64,000 nt of DNA, taken from Sipunculus nudus (Eukaryota; Annelida; Sipuncula; Golfingiida; Sipunculidae). Below, piece after piece: positions 46,906 to 59,579 of this stretch; the stretch's first letter is position 1, and each line of letters starts with the position of its first letter. Under the pieces are notes generated by a model. It did no database searches. It was not told where the DNA came from and saw only the letters and a program-made list of their open reading frames with translations. The position numbers were made by a program, and so were the translations under genes. The stretch spans positions 5,163,741 to 5,227,740 of the forward strand of contig CM049318.1 of assembly GCA_026874595.1 (NCBI GenBank), in the 5' to 3' direction.

Positions 46906-49900
46906 GTAGGTATTTTATACACAAATAGCTAAGATAAGCGTAATCAAAGCGTTTCTCTTGATTAAAATATGGAAAAGAGCGATCACTAACGTTTAAAAGT
47001 AATTGTTTTAATGTTTAGGTGTACCGAATACCTCAATTTGCTGAACGGTTATTCATTACTGATTGACCTATTTAATTAACCATAGTGTTCACAGTCATCC
47101 GTTACGTTTCATTGTCCCCCAGCAAAAGATAGGGCACACATATGGCAGACACACAGCCTACCAATCTTTTTCAGACACATGGTAGTAACACAGCTCACCG
47201 GTCCCTATCAGGCACACGGTGAACACACAGCTCACCGGTCTGACACACTGTAGACATACAGCTCATAAGTCCTTATCAAACACACGGTAGACACGCAGCT
47301 CACCAGTCCCTATCAGACACATGGTCGACACACAGCTCACCAGTCTCTATCAGACACATGGTGGACACACAGCTCACCAGGCTTTACCAGAGACAGCTTA
47401 ACGGTAGACACGCAGCTCACAAGTCCCTATCAGACACACGGTAGACACACAGCTCACCAGTCCCTATCAAACACACGGGAGACACACAGTTCACCGGTCC
47501 CTATCAGACACACGGTAGACACACAGCTCACCGGTCCCTATCAGACACACTGTAGACACACAGTTCACCAGTCCCTATCAGACACATGGTAGACACACAG
47601 TTCACCAGTGCCTATCAAACACACGGTAGACACACAGCTCACCGGTCCCTATCAGACACACGGTAGACACACAGCTCACAAGTCCTTTTCAAACACACGA
47701 TAGACACACAGCTCACCAGTGCCTATCAGACACACGGTAGACACACAGCTCACCAGTCCCTATCAAACACACGGAAGACACACAGCTAACAAGTTCTTAC
47801 CAAAAACACGGTAGACACACAGCTCACCAGTCCTTTTCAGACACACGGTAGACACTCAGCTCACTAGTCCCTTGCAGACACACGGTGAACACACAGCTCA
47901 CCGATCCCTATCGGACACATGGTTGACACACAGCTCACCGGTCCCTATCAGACACACTGTAGACACACAGCTCACCAGTCCCTATCAGACAAACGGTAGA
48001 CATAGCTCACCAGTCTCTTTCATACACACGACAGAAAAACATCTCACAAGTCCTTATCAAACACACTGTCGACCCGCAGCTCACCAGACCCTATCAGACA
48101 CATGGTAGACACACAGCTCACCAGTCTCTATCAGACACATGGTGGACACACAGCTCACCAGTCCCTACCAGAGACATATGGTAGACACACAGCTCACCGG
48201 TCCCTATCAGACACACGGTAGCCACACAGCTAGCAGGTCCTTACCAAACACACGGTAGAAACATAGCTCACCAGTCCCTATCAGACACGAGGGAGACACA
48301 CAGCTCACCATTCCCTATCAGACACACTGTAGACACACAGCTCACAAGTCCTTATCAAACACTCGGTAGACACACAGCCCACCAGTCCTTCTCAGACATA
48401 CGGTAGACACACAGCTCACTAATCCCTATCAGACACACTTTAGACACACAACTCACCAGTCCTTATCAGACACCAGGTAGACACACAGCTCTCCGGTCCC
48501 TATCATACACGGTACACACACAGCTCAACAGTCCCTATCAGACATACGGTACACACATAGCTCACAAGTCATTATAAAACACACGGTAAAGACACAGCTC
48601 ATCAGTCCCTATCAGACACATTGTAGACACACAGCTTACCAGTCTCTATCAGCTTAACGGTAGACACGCAGCTCACAAGTCCCTATCAGACACACGGTAG
48701 ACACACAGCTCACCAGTCCCTATCAAACACACGGGAGACACACAGTTCACCGGTCCCTATCAGACACACGGTAGACACACAGCTCACCGGTCCCTATCAG
48801 ACACACTGTAGACACACAGTTCACCAGTCCCTATCAGACACATGGTGTCTACCGTGTGTTTAGTAAGGACCTGCGAGCTGTGTGGCTCCCGTGTGTCTGT
48901 TAGGGACCGGTTGGCACACAGCTCACCGGTCCCTATCAGACACACTGTAGACACACAGCTCACCAGTCCCTATCAGACAAACGGTAGACACAGCTCACCG
49001 GTCCCTATCAGACACACTGTAGACACACAGCTCACCAGTCCCTATCAGACAAACGGTAGACATAGCTCACCAGTCTCTTTCATACCCACGATAGAAAAAC
49101 ATCTCACAAGTCCTTATCAAACACACTGTCGACACGCAGCTCACCAGTCCCTATCAGACACATGGTAGACACACAGCTCACCAGTCTCTATCAGACACAT
49201 GGTGGACACACAGCTCACCAGTCCCTACCAGAGACATATGGTAGACACACAGCTCACCGGTTCCTATCAGACACACGGGAGCCACACAGCTAGCAGGTCC
49301 TTACCAAACACACGGTAGACACATAGCTCACCAGTCCCTATCAGACACGAGGGAGACACACAGCTCACCATTCCCTATCAGACACACTGTAGACACACAG
49401 CTCACAAGTCCTTATCAAACACTCGGTAGACACACAGCCCACCAGTCCTTCTCAGACATACGGTAGACACACAGCTCACCATTTCCTATCAGACAAACTG
49501 TAGACACACAGCTCATAAGTCGTTATCAAACACACAGTAGACACACAGCTCACCAGTCCTGATCAGACACATGGTAGAAACGCAGCTCACAAGTCCCTAT
49601 CAAACACATTGTAGACACGATGCTCACCATTCCCTATCAGACACACGTTAGAATCACATCTCACAAGTCCTTATCAAACACACGGTAGACACGCAGCTCA
49701 CCAGTCCCTATCAGACACTTGGTCGACACACAGCTCACCAGTCTCTATCAGACACATGGTCGACACACGGCTCACCAGTCTCTATCAGACACACATTGTA
49801 GGCACACAGCTCACCAGGCCCTACCGGAGACACATGGTAGACACACAGCCCACCGGTCCCTTACAGACACACGGGAGCCACACAGCTCGCAGGTCCTTAC

Positions 49901-52900
49901 CAAACACAAGGTAGACATATAGCTCACCAGTCCCTATCAGACACACGGTAGACACAGAGCTCACCATTCCCTATCAGACACACTGTAGACACACAGCTCA
50001 CAAGTCCTTATCAAACACACGGTAGACACACAGCTCACCAGTCCCTATCAAACACACGGAAGACACACAGCTAACAAGTCCTTACCAAAAACACGGTAGA
50101 CACACAGCTCACCAGTCCTTTTCAGACACACGGTAGACACTCAGCTCACTAGTCCCTTGCAGACACACGGTGAACACACAGCTCACCGATCCCTATCGGA
50201 CACATGGTTGACACACAGCTCACCGGTCCCTATCAGACACACTGTAGACACACAGCTCACCAGTCCCTATCAGACAAACGGTAGACATAGCTCACCAGTC
50301 TCTTTCATACACACGACAGAAAAACATCTCACAAGTCCTTATCAAACACACTGTCGACCCGCAGCTCACCAGACCCTATCAGACACATGGTAGACACACA
50401 GCTCACCAGTCTCTATCAGACACATGGTGGACACACAGCTCACCAGTCCCTACCAGAGACATATGGTAGACACACAGCTCACCGGTCCCTATCAGACACA
50501 CGGTAGCCACACAGCTAGCAGGTCCTTACCAAACACACGGTAGAAACATAGCTCACCAGTCCCTATCAGACACGAGGGAGACACACAGCTCACCATTCCC
50601 TATCAGACACACTGTAGACACACAGCTCACAAGTCCTTATCAAACACTCGGTAGACACACAGCCCACCAGTCCTTCTCAGACATACGGTAGACACACAGC
50701 TCACTAATCCCTATCAGACACACTTTAGACACACAACTCACCAGTCCTTATCAGACACCAGGTAGACACACAGCTCTCCGGTCCCTATCATACACGGTAC
50801 ACACACAGCTCAACAGTCCCTATCAGACATACGGTACACACATAGCTCACAAGTCATTATAAAACACACGGTAAAGACACAGCTCATCAGTCCCTATCAG
50901 ACACATTGTAGACACACAGCTTACCAGTCTCTATCAGCTTAACGGTAGACACGCAGCTCACAAGTCCCTATCAGACACACGGTAGACACACAGCTCACCA
51001 GTCCCTATCAAACACACGGGAGACACACAGTTCACCGGTCCCTATCAGACACACGGTAGACACACAGCTCACCGGTCCCTATCAGACACACTGTAGACAC
51101 ACAGTTCACCAGTCCCTATCAGACACATGGTGTCTACCGTGTGTTTAGTAAGGACCTGCGAGCTGTGTGGCTCCCGTGTGTCTGTTAGGGACCGGTTGGC
51201 ACACAGCTCACCGGTCCCTATCAGACACACTGTAGACACACAGCTCACCAGTCCCTATCAGACAAACGGTAGACACAGCTCACCGGTCCCTATCAGACAC
51301 ACTGTAGACACACAGCTCACCAGTCCCTATCAGACAAACGGTAGACATAGCTCACCAGTCTCTTTCATACCCACGATAGAAAAACATCTCACAAGTCCTT
51401 ATCAAACACACTGTCGACACGCAGCTCACCAGTCCCTATCAGACACATGGTAGACACACAGCTCACCAGTCTCTATCAGACACATGGTGGACACACAGCT
51501 CACCAGTCCCTACCAGAGACATATGGTAGACACACAGCTCACCGGTTCCTATCAGACACACGGGAGCCACACAGCTAGCAGGTCCTTACCAAACACACGG
51601 TAGACACATAGCTCACCAGTCCCTATCAGACACGAGGGAGACACACAGCTCACCATTCCCTATCAGACACACTGTAGACACACAGCTCACAAGTCCTTAT
51701 CAAACACTCGGTAGACACACAGCCCACCAGTCCTTCTCAGACATACGGTAGACACACAGCTCACCATTTCCTATCAGACAAACTGTAGACACACAGCTCA
51801 TAAGTCGTTATCAAACACACAGTAGACACACAGCTCACCAGTCCTGATCAGACACATGGTAGAAACGCAGCTCACAAGTCCCTATCAAACACATTGTAGA
51901 CACGATGCTCACCATTCCCTATCAGACACACGTTAGAATCACATCTCACAAGTCCTTATCAAACACACGGTAGACACGCAGCTCACCAGTCCCTATCAGA
52001 CACTTGGTCGACACACAGCTCACCAGTCTCTATCAGACACATGGTCGACACACGGCTCACCAGTCTCTATCAGACACACATTGTAGGCACACAGCTCACC
52101 AGGCCCTACCGGAGACACATGGTAGACACACAGCCCACCGGTCCCTTACAGACACACGGGAGCCACACAGCTCGCAGGTCCTTACCAAACACAAGGTAGA
52201 CATATAGCTCACCAGTCCCTATCAGACACACGGTAGACACAGAGCTCACCATTCCCTATCAGACACACTGTAGACACACAGCTCACAAGTCCTTATCAAA
52301 CACACGGTAGACACGCAGCTCACCAGTCCCTATCAGACACATGGTCGACACACAGCTCACCAGTCTCTATCAGACACAGCGTGGACACACAGCTCACGAG
52401 GCCCTACCAGAGACACATGGTAGGCACACAGCTCACCGGTCCCTAACAGACACACGGTAGACACACAGCTCACCGGTCCCTAACAGACACACGGGAGCCA
52501 CACAGCTCGCAGGTCCTTACCAAACACAAGGTAGACATATAGCTCACCAGTCCCTATCAGACACACGGTAGACACAGAGCTCACCATTCCCTATCAGACA
52601 CACTGTAGACACACAGCTCACAAGTCCTTATCAAACACACGGTAGACACGCAGCTCACCAGTCCCTATCAGACACATGGTCGACACACAGCTCACCAGTC
52701 TCTATCAGACACAGCGTGGACACACAGCTCACGAGGCCCTACCAGAGACACATGGTAGGCACACAGCTCACCGGTCCCTAACAGACACACGGTAGACACA
52801 CAGCTCAAAGTCCCTATTAGACACACGGTAGACACAGTTCACCAGTCCATATATTCAGCAGGATATAAATACCTTTTCGATTGGTCCAACATGAAGAACA

Positions 52901-54077
52901 TTCCTCTGAGTTTTCTGTATTATGGTGGCCCGTTTTTTACAATTATCTTCTATAAAGCATTTATAGCTCTGATCTAAGCTGAAGCTACCATTTTGTCTCT
53001 CAAACAAACCTATAAAGCCTAGTTTTGATAAGTACGCTCATTAGTTCCAGCTCATACAAAGACATTTCTTTACAAACCTTGCAGCAGCAACATCATTGAA
53101 GGTGATGTTAATAGTGTCTTTCGAACCCTTATATATGTAAGATCTTGGAATATACCAAGTGTTAAACTTTTCTTATCCCTTTCTCAATTAAAGATGCCCA
53201 TACACCCACCTTTCGAAAAAGACTTTATGTGATATCTGGTTTCCTCTGTGTATATATTTAGGATCTAAGGGTAATTCTGGTTATAAAAAAGTTCTTATAA
53301 CGCCTCCGTGCAGTATGTATGAACTTATTTATCAATAACGTGTTTGTAAACACAGCAATGTTGACATACTGGAAAAACATGCAGCCTATGGTGGTAGATT
53401 GCATATATATGGACGTAGAAGGGTCACCTGTACCAAAACTCCATTTGTAAAGCTCTGGCTTATCTGAAATCCCGCCAGATGCCTTTGTTGAATTTGTTTT
53501 GATTATTTTGGCGGGCCCCCACACATAATAAACATGTTGATATAAACAAAACAAGCAACCTGTGTTCGGCGATATCCACGTTTTCTAGCCTATTTTTATA
53601 AAAGCTCCAAGGGATTATATTTAGTTTATAAAGGTCAGATAGGTAATTGGGCCCCTTCAAAGAAACAGGTAATCCAGAAGAAAATCATCCCAGGCACGTT
53701 TAATTTTTTCGAATGAATTGCGACTATCATTTTCCCTGTATAGCGAAGTGGGCAATTTGCCTAAGAGGATCACACACACTCGAGACAATGCTCAATAACA
53801 CTGTTCTTGTAACCAGTGGATGCTCTAGGAATTAACTTCATCTTTAGTAAAGATATCCATTTTTCGAAACCCTCTAGACTCGACCCACATAAAGAGCTAT
53901 CATCTTAACACCTGCCTTTCCCGGATCTGGAAACCATGTAGGTGGTCTCCGTCCCGCCCACTACTGGAGGTATATTTCAATTGTGAACAGGATACGGTAT
54001 TTTTGAAGAAATAATAATAATAATAATATTATTAATAATAATAGTTATGATTATAATTATTATTATTGTTATCATTA

Positions 54078-54129
<52 letters not shown>

Positions 54130-56681
54130 GTCATGTGACATGGAAAACAGATCGGACCTTGATATTATTGATGCCACTGTGCCGTCATGGCCTGTATTTA
54201 GAAATTAATGACAATATGTTTTGGTTCTTTCCTAAAAATGTTTCTGAGAGGGTAAACAATACTTGGTATTTATTTAGAACTTAATGTTCTGTACCGAAGG
54301 TTTACCTCTGAATAAAATTACCTTGCAGTGCAGAGCGCCAACGGATGACCTTACAGAGCATAAACAAATAACACAATCTTATATTTGTAGAAAAAAATAA
54401 ACAGAATAAGTTTTTTTTTTGGGGGGGGGGGAGAAAATGATCTCAGTTAATACAAAATGTATGTTGATAAATTATCTATAGAAAATGTGTTATTAGATAA
54501 TCTGATTGGATTTGAAATACGTTTGTTTGATATTGAAGGCCAACATTGAATCCTTGAATATGAATCTCGTTTATAATTCCAGTTTAATGTAACATGTTGA
54601 ATATTTATTTCATTTATAATTCCAGTGTTCATGGCTTACGTGAACTGCGCCAATATATATTTGGCAGCAAGGTTACAGACGGTCTTTTCCATCTGCAAAA
54701 TCCTGGCTCTGGCAACATTATCAATAACCGGCATTGCATATGTTTTTATGGGTGAGTCTGTGCACGGTAAATGTTCTGGAATATATTTTGTTCACATAAT
54801 GTATTCTACAATTATATTTTAGCCTTATATATGTTTTACCAAAATTATTACCCTTACGTCCCAGGATACACACACAATTTTGATACGAGCAGAGCTTTTG
54901 AGAACACCAAAGCGGATCCGAGCACACTGGCAGTTGCAGTGATGTTTGGTTTTTTCTCTTACAGTGGATGGTGAGTTTTTTAAATTGATTTTGTTCCTGT
55001 CATCAAATTATCTTTGACTTCGTCTTTTTAATAATATATTTTAGACATATTTTAAAATTCATAAGGAAATGCAGTAAACCTAGGTAAGCTGAACGCTGCA
55101 GAATACAACTCATATGCTTTTATAATCGAGACTCCAGTGTAACAGTGTTATTTCCGGTATATCCTGATTCCCTGATTAATTTAAGGATTTATCAGTTGAA
55201 CATGTGGGCTACAACTGATTCATTATATGTTAATTAAATTCAAGGGAAAATCTTTTCATTGTCCAAGAGGAAGTACGAAATCCGGGACGGTAAGTTTAAA
55301 AGATGAAGTCATGTTGAGTTGCATTTTAAGCTATATGCTCAACGTTACTTACATACGAATATCGCATAATAAAGGAGAACGATTTGATTCGGCGAATGTG
55401 AAATTAAATAAACCCATGAATTTAAAACGGTTTTGGACATCATCACCTGTACATTTTCTTTCATATCAGAACACATTCTTTAATTCGAATAACAGATCAG
55501 AACGATCATGAAAGGTTAATATAATAATGAAAAAATAAAATAATAATGATATAATTAAAAAAATGTTATGTGGCATGGAAAAAAGAGTCGATCTTGATAT
55601 GATAAATGTCAGTTCTTCATTTATATTTTCCTCTGACTATCAGCACTCTTATCTAAGCATAATTATTATTTCTAGTAATCTGCCGCTGGTATGCATCTCT
55701 TCCCTCGTGCTTATAACAACGGTGTACGTATTGACGAACTTTGCCTACTTTACCGTGATGTCGGTAGATGAACTAATTGCGTCACCTGGTGTTGCCCTGG
55801 TGAGTTAGGCTTTTTTTTATATTGATGTCCTGACTCCCGACGTCCAGCATACGATATATTTTCATTTGAATCATATTCAGGTAAAGATATATGTTCGTCA
55901 CAAAAGCACGTGAACAGAAGCTATTTAGTGACACCTTTTTATATATACAAGTATAATAAAAGCACTGTAATAAGTGGATCGAGACAATCATTGGGAGCAT
56001 TCAATATTGTTTGACACCCGCCGAGATTCGTAAGCACCTTTGGAACAGAAAGAATCTTAATCATACCAATAAGAACATTTACAAAGAAAAGTTTGTAAGA
56101 AACCCTTTCACATCCTTATTTCATTAAAACCGCTTCTACATGCTTATTTTCATTGAGCATTCGATTGATGCATAAAGTCACTGAGAGAATCATATATCAT
56201 GCAGACCTTCGGAGAGAGGACACTGGGTTCTGCCTCCTGGATCACATCTATCTTGTTGCGATATCAACTGTTGGTTTTGTGAATACATCTTTGTTCGGAA
56301 ATTCGAGGTGAGTTACAAAGAATCTATTAAATGCTATATTCTGAAATTCATTAAAACCTTAACAAAAAAATAGACAACTTTAAAATATGATTTAATTTGA
56401 GATTGGTTGAAGTATTGTTAAATGGAACGTCTAGAAAGCAATTGTTATCTTTTTTATGCAACGTCATATGAATGTTTAAGAAAGGTTTATATCATCTTAG
56501 CAATATAAGATATCGTTCATTTTTATAGGGTAATATTCAGTATTAGTCGCCAGGGATCACTACCAAGAGTATTAGGTATGTTGCATGGAGACCGAAACAG
56601 CCCGATCCCGGCAGTATTTTACCTTGTGAGTGGTGGTTTGTCAGTCATATAACCTACCTTACTTACTTATCTACTCCCACT

Positions 56682-56745
<64 letters not shown>

Positions 56746-59437
56746 CAAAAAACATCATGCAAAAATTTACTTTTTTATATAACAAAAACATACATGTTTT
56801 AAAACTACCACAAAGTACATTACATCAATTACACCAAGGCCATTACATCTCGGTTTGCAACTGGGTAAAGGAAGCTCTATATTATTATGTAGATCATACT
56901 GCGAAACCTACGTCTGATCTGCCCCCGCTAGTGTAGGGCACAGTAGCATGCGCTGCTAGCATACTCTACGGCTGTGGTGACCTGCTATATGCAGAGTTCA
57001 CTGAACTATTCCAGGGATTCATCGAGAGACCAATAAAACGTTTATATACGTTTATATATAGGTTACTGCCAGGAAAAACACGTTTATGTAATATCCGCTT
57101 CCTAGAGAAGACCACCATTGAGGTACAGACCAGATCTAACTAGTAGGAAAATCTTTCCTTAGTGGACGTATGCTCTCTACTGAATATGAATTCTTTATAG
57201 TACTGGCCGGCATGTACTGTAGAATTTGTACATATGTATTGATCATTAATAGATTAAGTTACAGGCTGGGCTGTTTCCCATAAAAGTTATACGCAATATT
57301 ACCTGACAAATATATTGTTTGCACTCATCAGAGGATTGATGCGTGTTCCGTCACGTTTGCTTTAACCTTGTGCCTGTTCCCATACATATCCTAAATACTT
57401 ATTAGTTTGTTCTACACACAGGTTATTATTGCCGCATTTTACCTTCCTGTTGAGAATATATACGACATCATATCGTTTTCTACGTTCATTTCACAATTCG
57501 CAATCATTCTGACATTGGCAAGTTGGTTCTACTTTCGGTGGAAGAAACCGGAATTGAAACGTCCATTCAAGGTGAGAAAAACTGTTCACTCAGCCATTTA
57601 ATTGTTAAAAAGTCATTTGCTTGTTAAAAGATACTTAGTTCATAATTACAAAAACAGGTATGAGTAAACCTGTTAAGATATAAAATAACCTATGAATTTA
57701 TAACAAAATACCAACGCGTTACCAGAATCATCTGATCAGATTTATGTACCGCTGTTAAACAAAAATTTGGATGCATGATAAAACACGTCTTATGTCAGAT
57801 AATACATACAAGCCTGCAAGTGGCCAGTAAACTTTAACAATATTGTTCTAATTTTATGATAGCAGTATGTGTTGTCAAAATTGAGACAATAACCAACATT
57901 TAGATCTCTAACATATCAACCAATTGAGATGTTTTTGTTAAAAAACTTAAATACTTAAAAACTAATATATAATATTTATGATTATGATGAAAATTAACCT
58001 GGCCAAATAAGGTAGTTCTAATTGATTGGTCCTTATTGACTCCAGAACGATAAAGGTAAATCTTATGATAATATACCTGTGGTAGGGCTGAATAACGAAA
58101 CGGGCATGTATAAATCACCAGGTTTATTGTTAATATATATAATTATTATAATTCCAGGCGCCTTTAATCATCCCTGTGATAGTGCTTCCGTGTTTAGTGG
58201 CCATGATGATTCTGGCCTTTATACGGTCTCCTCTGGTGTATGGTTTGGGGCTAGTCGTGTATCTCTCGTCATTCCCCGTCTATCTTCTAAACGAATACTA
58301 CCTGAGTCGTTCACGTCACGTAAAGAAACCCATGGGTAAGTTTGGCATATAATATAAAGTAGATTCATCACAAGTAGCAGAATTTCTGTCCATGAAACGA
58401 GTACATCAAGAAAATAACTTATTACAAATATGCGACTGAATAATTCAGGAATATCTATTACTAAGGGATTAATAAACATGTGTGTTCCATGTAGGTAAAT
58501 ATGTGTTACAGACCAAAATAAGCACAGCACACAGCAATTTCTGAATGTTTAACATATTACAGAAATAAATTAGTACATTCCCTAATATTCTTAGGAAAAA
58601 GATAAATTTCACAGCACAAGAGACGTGTTAATTGCAAGAGCGTAAGGAATTATTTTCTGATTGGGTGACAATATCATAAGAAATGAGTAATAGTTTATTC
58701 TTCTTTTATGCTTTTACTGACAAAAAAGTTAGTGTTAGTTGTTGCCCTTTATTTGACCAGAGGGACTTAAATGGGGTATCGAGAAAAATGTCAGCATAGT
58801 TTGTCTTTAATGATTAGCGGATTGGCAATCGGATATCATTTTATTATCGGCTAATGATAGATTTCAAATTTAATTTAATACTGCAGCGTTGGAGAGACCA
58901 AACATCACATAAAAGATAAAATCAATACAAATGGAAATTGCTTTACTGTCACTGTTGTATACTAACGTTCATTATTATAATACTTTCCTTGTGATGTATT
59001 TTCCCTGCTATACCAGTTCATAAGGTTTGTATTTATTTTGGATGTTTTTTGTTTTCAGGTCCCTGTTGATTCAACGAGGGGCAATATGATACGTCAATCT
59101 TTCCTATTACACTTATCATCATTTAGGACTAGAAATCAGAATCAGTGTTATAATAAAAAACACCTTAAATCAATTGACCATTTATAGCAATTGTTTCATG
59201 TAAATCCTAAAATGTTTCCCCAATGAGGTTAAATGTTGGAATAACTTATGCAGAATTATTGAAGTATTAAGTAACATCCATTAGTAGTTTACCATTGCAG
59301 AGCGGCGGACTTTCGAAAGCAATGAATGAGTATATCTTTGTGTCTTTATTTCAGATGTCGTAACTACAATTTTGCAGAGACTGCTGAATGTTGTGCCAGA
59401 GAAACGGAAAGTTGAGCATATTGCAAAAGAGAAATAA
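46428..59437 (+). CDS. Transporter gene D, SLC7 light-chain type, with one frameshift
   Basis: Ten exons: 46428-46905, 54626-54751, 54865-54970, 55245-55289, 55676-55799, 56205-56307, 56529-56625, 57422-57571, 58158-58335, 59355-59437. All borders are AG/GT and all lengths match gene B, except exon 6, which is 103 rather than 104 bases. The missing T near 56,253 (TCTTGTTG against TCTTTGTTG in B) shifts the frame and gives TGA at 56280-56282, within helix 8. Everything else is well kept: NSVIGTGIFLSP, the cysteine in FFPECTVP, LTNFAYFTVM, SRQGSLPRVLGM, helices 9-12 and the VVPEKR tail. It may be a very young pseudogene, a segregating null allele, or an intact gene with a base-call error in a T run. 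The exon 1 donor is GTAGGT, weaker than in B and C, and intron 1 is swollen by a 5.7-kb minisatellite. Confidence 0.85.
47730..50014 (+). repeat. Higher-order repeat, copy 1 (2,285 bp)
   Basis: Matches 50,015-52,299 base for base with a fixed offset of 2,285. The only difference noticed is T at about 47,795 against C at 50,080. About 62 minisatellite units were copied as one block. The edges are approximate because neighbouring units are similar. Confidence 0.92.
48844..48911 (-). repeat. Inverted minisatellite units, copy 1
   Basis: Two adjacent units run in the opposite direction. The stretch is the reverse complement of forward units such as those at about 52,478-52,540, with junctions at 'catg|gtgtctacc' and 'gggaccgg|ttggcac'. 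Confidence 0.9.
50015..52299 (+). repeat. Higher-order repeat, copy 2 (2,285 bp)
   Basis: Near-perfect tandem copy of 47,730-50,014, including the inverted units. Confidence 0.92.
51129..51196 (-). repeat. Inverted minisatellite units, copy 2
   Basis: Identical to 48,844-48,911 at +2,285. The inversion therefore preceded the higher-order duplication. Confidence 0.9.
52190..52850 (+). repeat. 335-bp higher-order tandem duplication near the array end
   Basis: The block containing 'gtagacatatagctcacc', 'cagcgtggacac' and 'gctcacgaggccc' occurs twice with an offset of 335 bases (about nine units). Confidence 0.85.
52860..54000. other. Gene D intron 1 after the array
   Basis: Unique intron sequence with no exon seen. 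From about 53,950 it matches gene B intron 1 in inverted orientation ('gaacaggata' and 'tttgaagaaataataat'). Confidence 0.6.
54010..54128 (+). repeat. (ATA)n to (ATT)n microsatellite in gene D intron 1
   Basis: ATA repeats pass into complementary ATT/TTA repeats over about 120 bases. Gene B has only a short TTATTATT at the matching site (about 21,214), so the run expanded in D. Confidence 0.92.
54625..54751 (+). CDS. Gene D exon 2
   Basis: The exon proper is 54626-54751 (126 bases), after acceptor 'aattccag' and before donor gtgagt. Encodes FMAYVNCANIYLAARLQ and helix 5. Confidence 0.93.
54865..54970 (+). CDS. Gene D exon 3
   Basis: 106 bases, acceptor 'cgtcccag', donor gtgagt. Encodes YTHNFDTSRAFENTKAD and VMFGFFSYSGW. 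Confidence 0.93.
55245..55289 (+). CDS. Gene D exon 4 (45-base microexon)
   Basis: Acceptor 'aattcaag', donor gtaagt. Encodes ENLFIVQEEVRNPG. Confidence 0.9.
55676..55799 (+). CDS. Gene D exon 5
   Basis: 124 bases, acceptor 'atttctag', donor gtgagt. Encodes helix 7 (LTNFAYFTVM) and VDELIASPGVAL. Confidence 0.92.
56205..56307 (+). CDS. Gene D exon 6, frameshifted
   Basis: Acceptor 'atcatgcag', donor gtgagt. Starts TFGERTLGSASWITSI, then loses frame at the TT near 56,253 and meets TGA at 56280-56282. The remaining bases read correctly in the restored frame up to the donor, so only one base is missing. Confidence 0.9.
56529..56625 (+). CDS. Gene D exon 7
   Basis: 97 bases, acceptor 'ttttatag', donor gtgagt. 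Encodes RVIFSISRQGSLPRVLGMLH and the start of helix 9. Confidence 0.92.
56688..56745 (+). repeat. (CT)n(TA)n compound microsatellite in gene D intron 7
   Basis: About 33 bases of CT followed by about 25 bases of TA, after a C run. Confidence 0.95.
57422..57571 (+). CDS. Gene D exon 8
   Basis: 150 bases, acceptor 'cacacag', donor gtgaga. Encodes VIIAAFYLPVENIYDIISF and helix 10 with FYFRWKKPELKRPFK. Confidence 0.93.
58158..58335 (+). CDS. Gene D exon 9
   Basis: 178 bases, acceptor 'aattccag', donor gtaagt. Encodes APLIIPVIVLPCLVAMMILAF and LVYGLGLVVYLSSFPVYLL. The first codon is GCG (Ala), where B and C have Val, and a proline sits in helix 11. Confidence 0.92.
59355..59437 (+). CDS. Gene D exon 10, terminal
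   Basis: 83 bases, acceptor 'ttatttcag'. Encodes DVVTTILQRLLNVVPEKRKV...KEK and TAA. Confidence 0.9.
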
Positions 59438-59445
59438 GGACAAAA

Positions 59446-59455
59446 AATAAATAAA
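59446..59455 (+). promoter_or_regulatory. Polyadenylation signal of gene D
   Basis: Overlapping AATAAA hexamers (aataaataaa) about 10 bases after the stop codon. Confidence 0.5.
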
Positions 59456-59579
59456 GGACATGCTTGTTCACACACATCAAGGAAATACATGAAAGCTGAT
59501 GTATAATTGCACAATTTACGTAAAGTGTTTTAAAGTTCAAGCACCGTGCGAACACCAGAAACCCGGGATCAGTTCTCTG

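Larger units (their letters stand above)
47135..52855 (+). repeat. 37-bp minisatellite array (about 150 units) in gene D intron 1
   Basis: The unit is two adjacent halves, CAGACACACGGTAGACACAC and AGCTCACCAGTCCCTAT, 37 bases in all. Units vary at a few sites (CGG/TGG/CTG, CAG/CGG/AAG, CCC/CTT). The array covers 5.7 kb and has internal higher-order structure. It is absent from intron 1 of genes B and C. Because 37 is not a multiple of 3, chance open frames read each unit in a rotating frame; they are not genes. Confidence 0.97.

Noticed and set aside
47872-52207. Open frames of 67-108 codons reading RHTAHQSLSDT-type repeats
   Set aside because: They are translations of the 37-bp minisatellite in rotating frames inside an intron, duplicated with the 2,285-bp block. 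There is no start context or domain.
47135-52855. CRISPR-like regular 37-bp spacing
   Set aside because: Units are contiguous with no unique spacers, in a eukaryotic intron. It is a minisatellite.
59041-59110. Alternative terminal exon of gene D after 'gttttcag' at 59,059
   Set aside because: It encodes no family tail. The exon at 59,355 gives the VVPEKR tail conserved in B and C.
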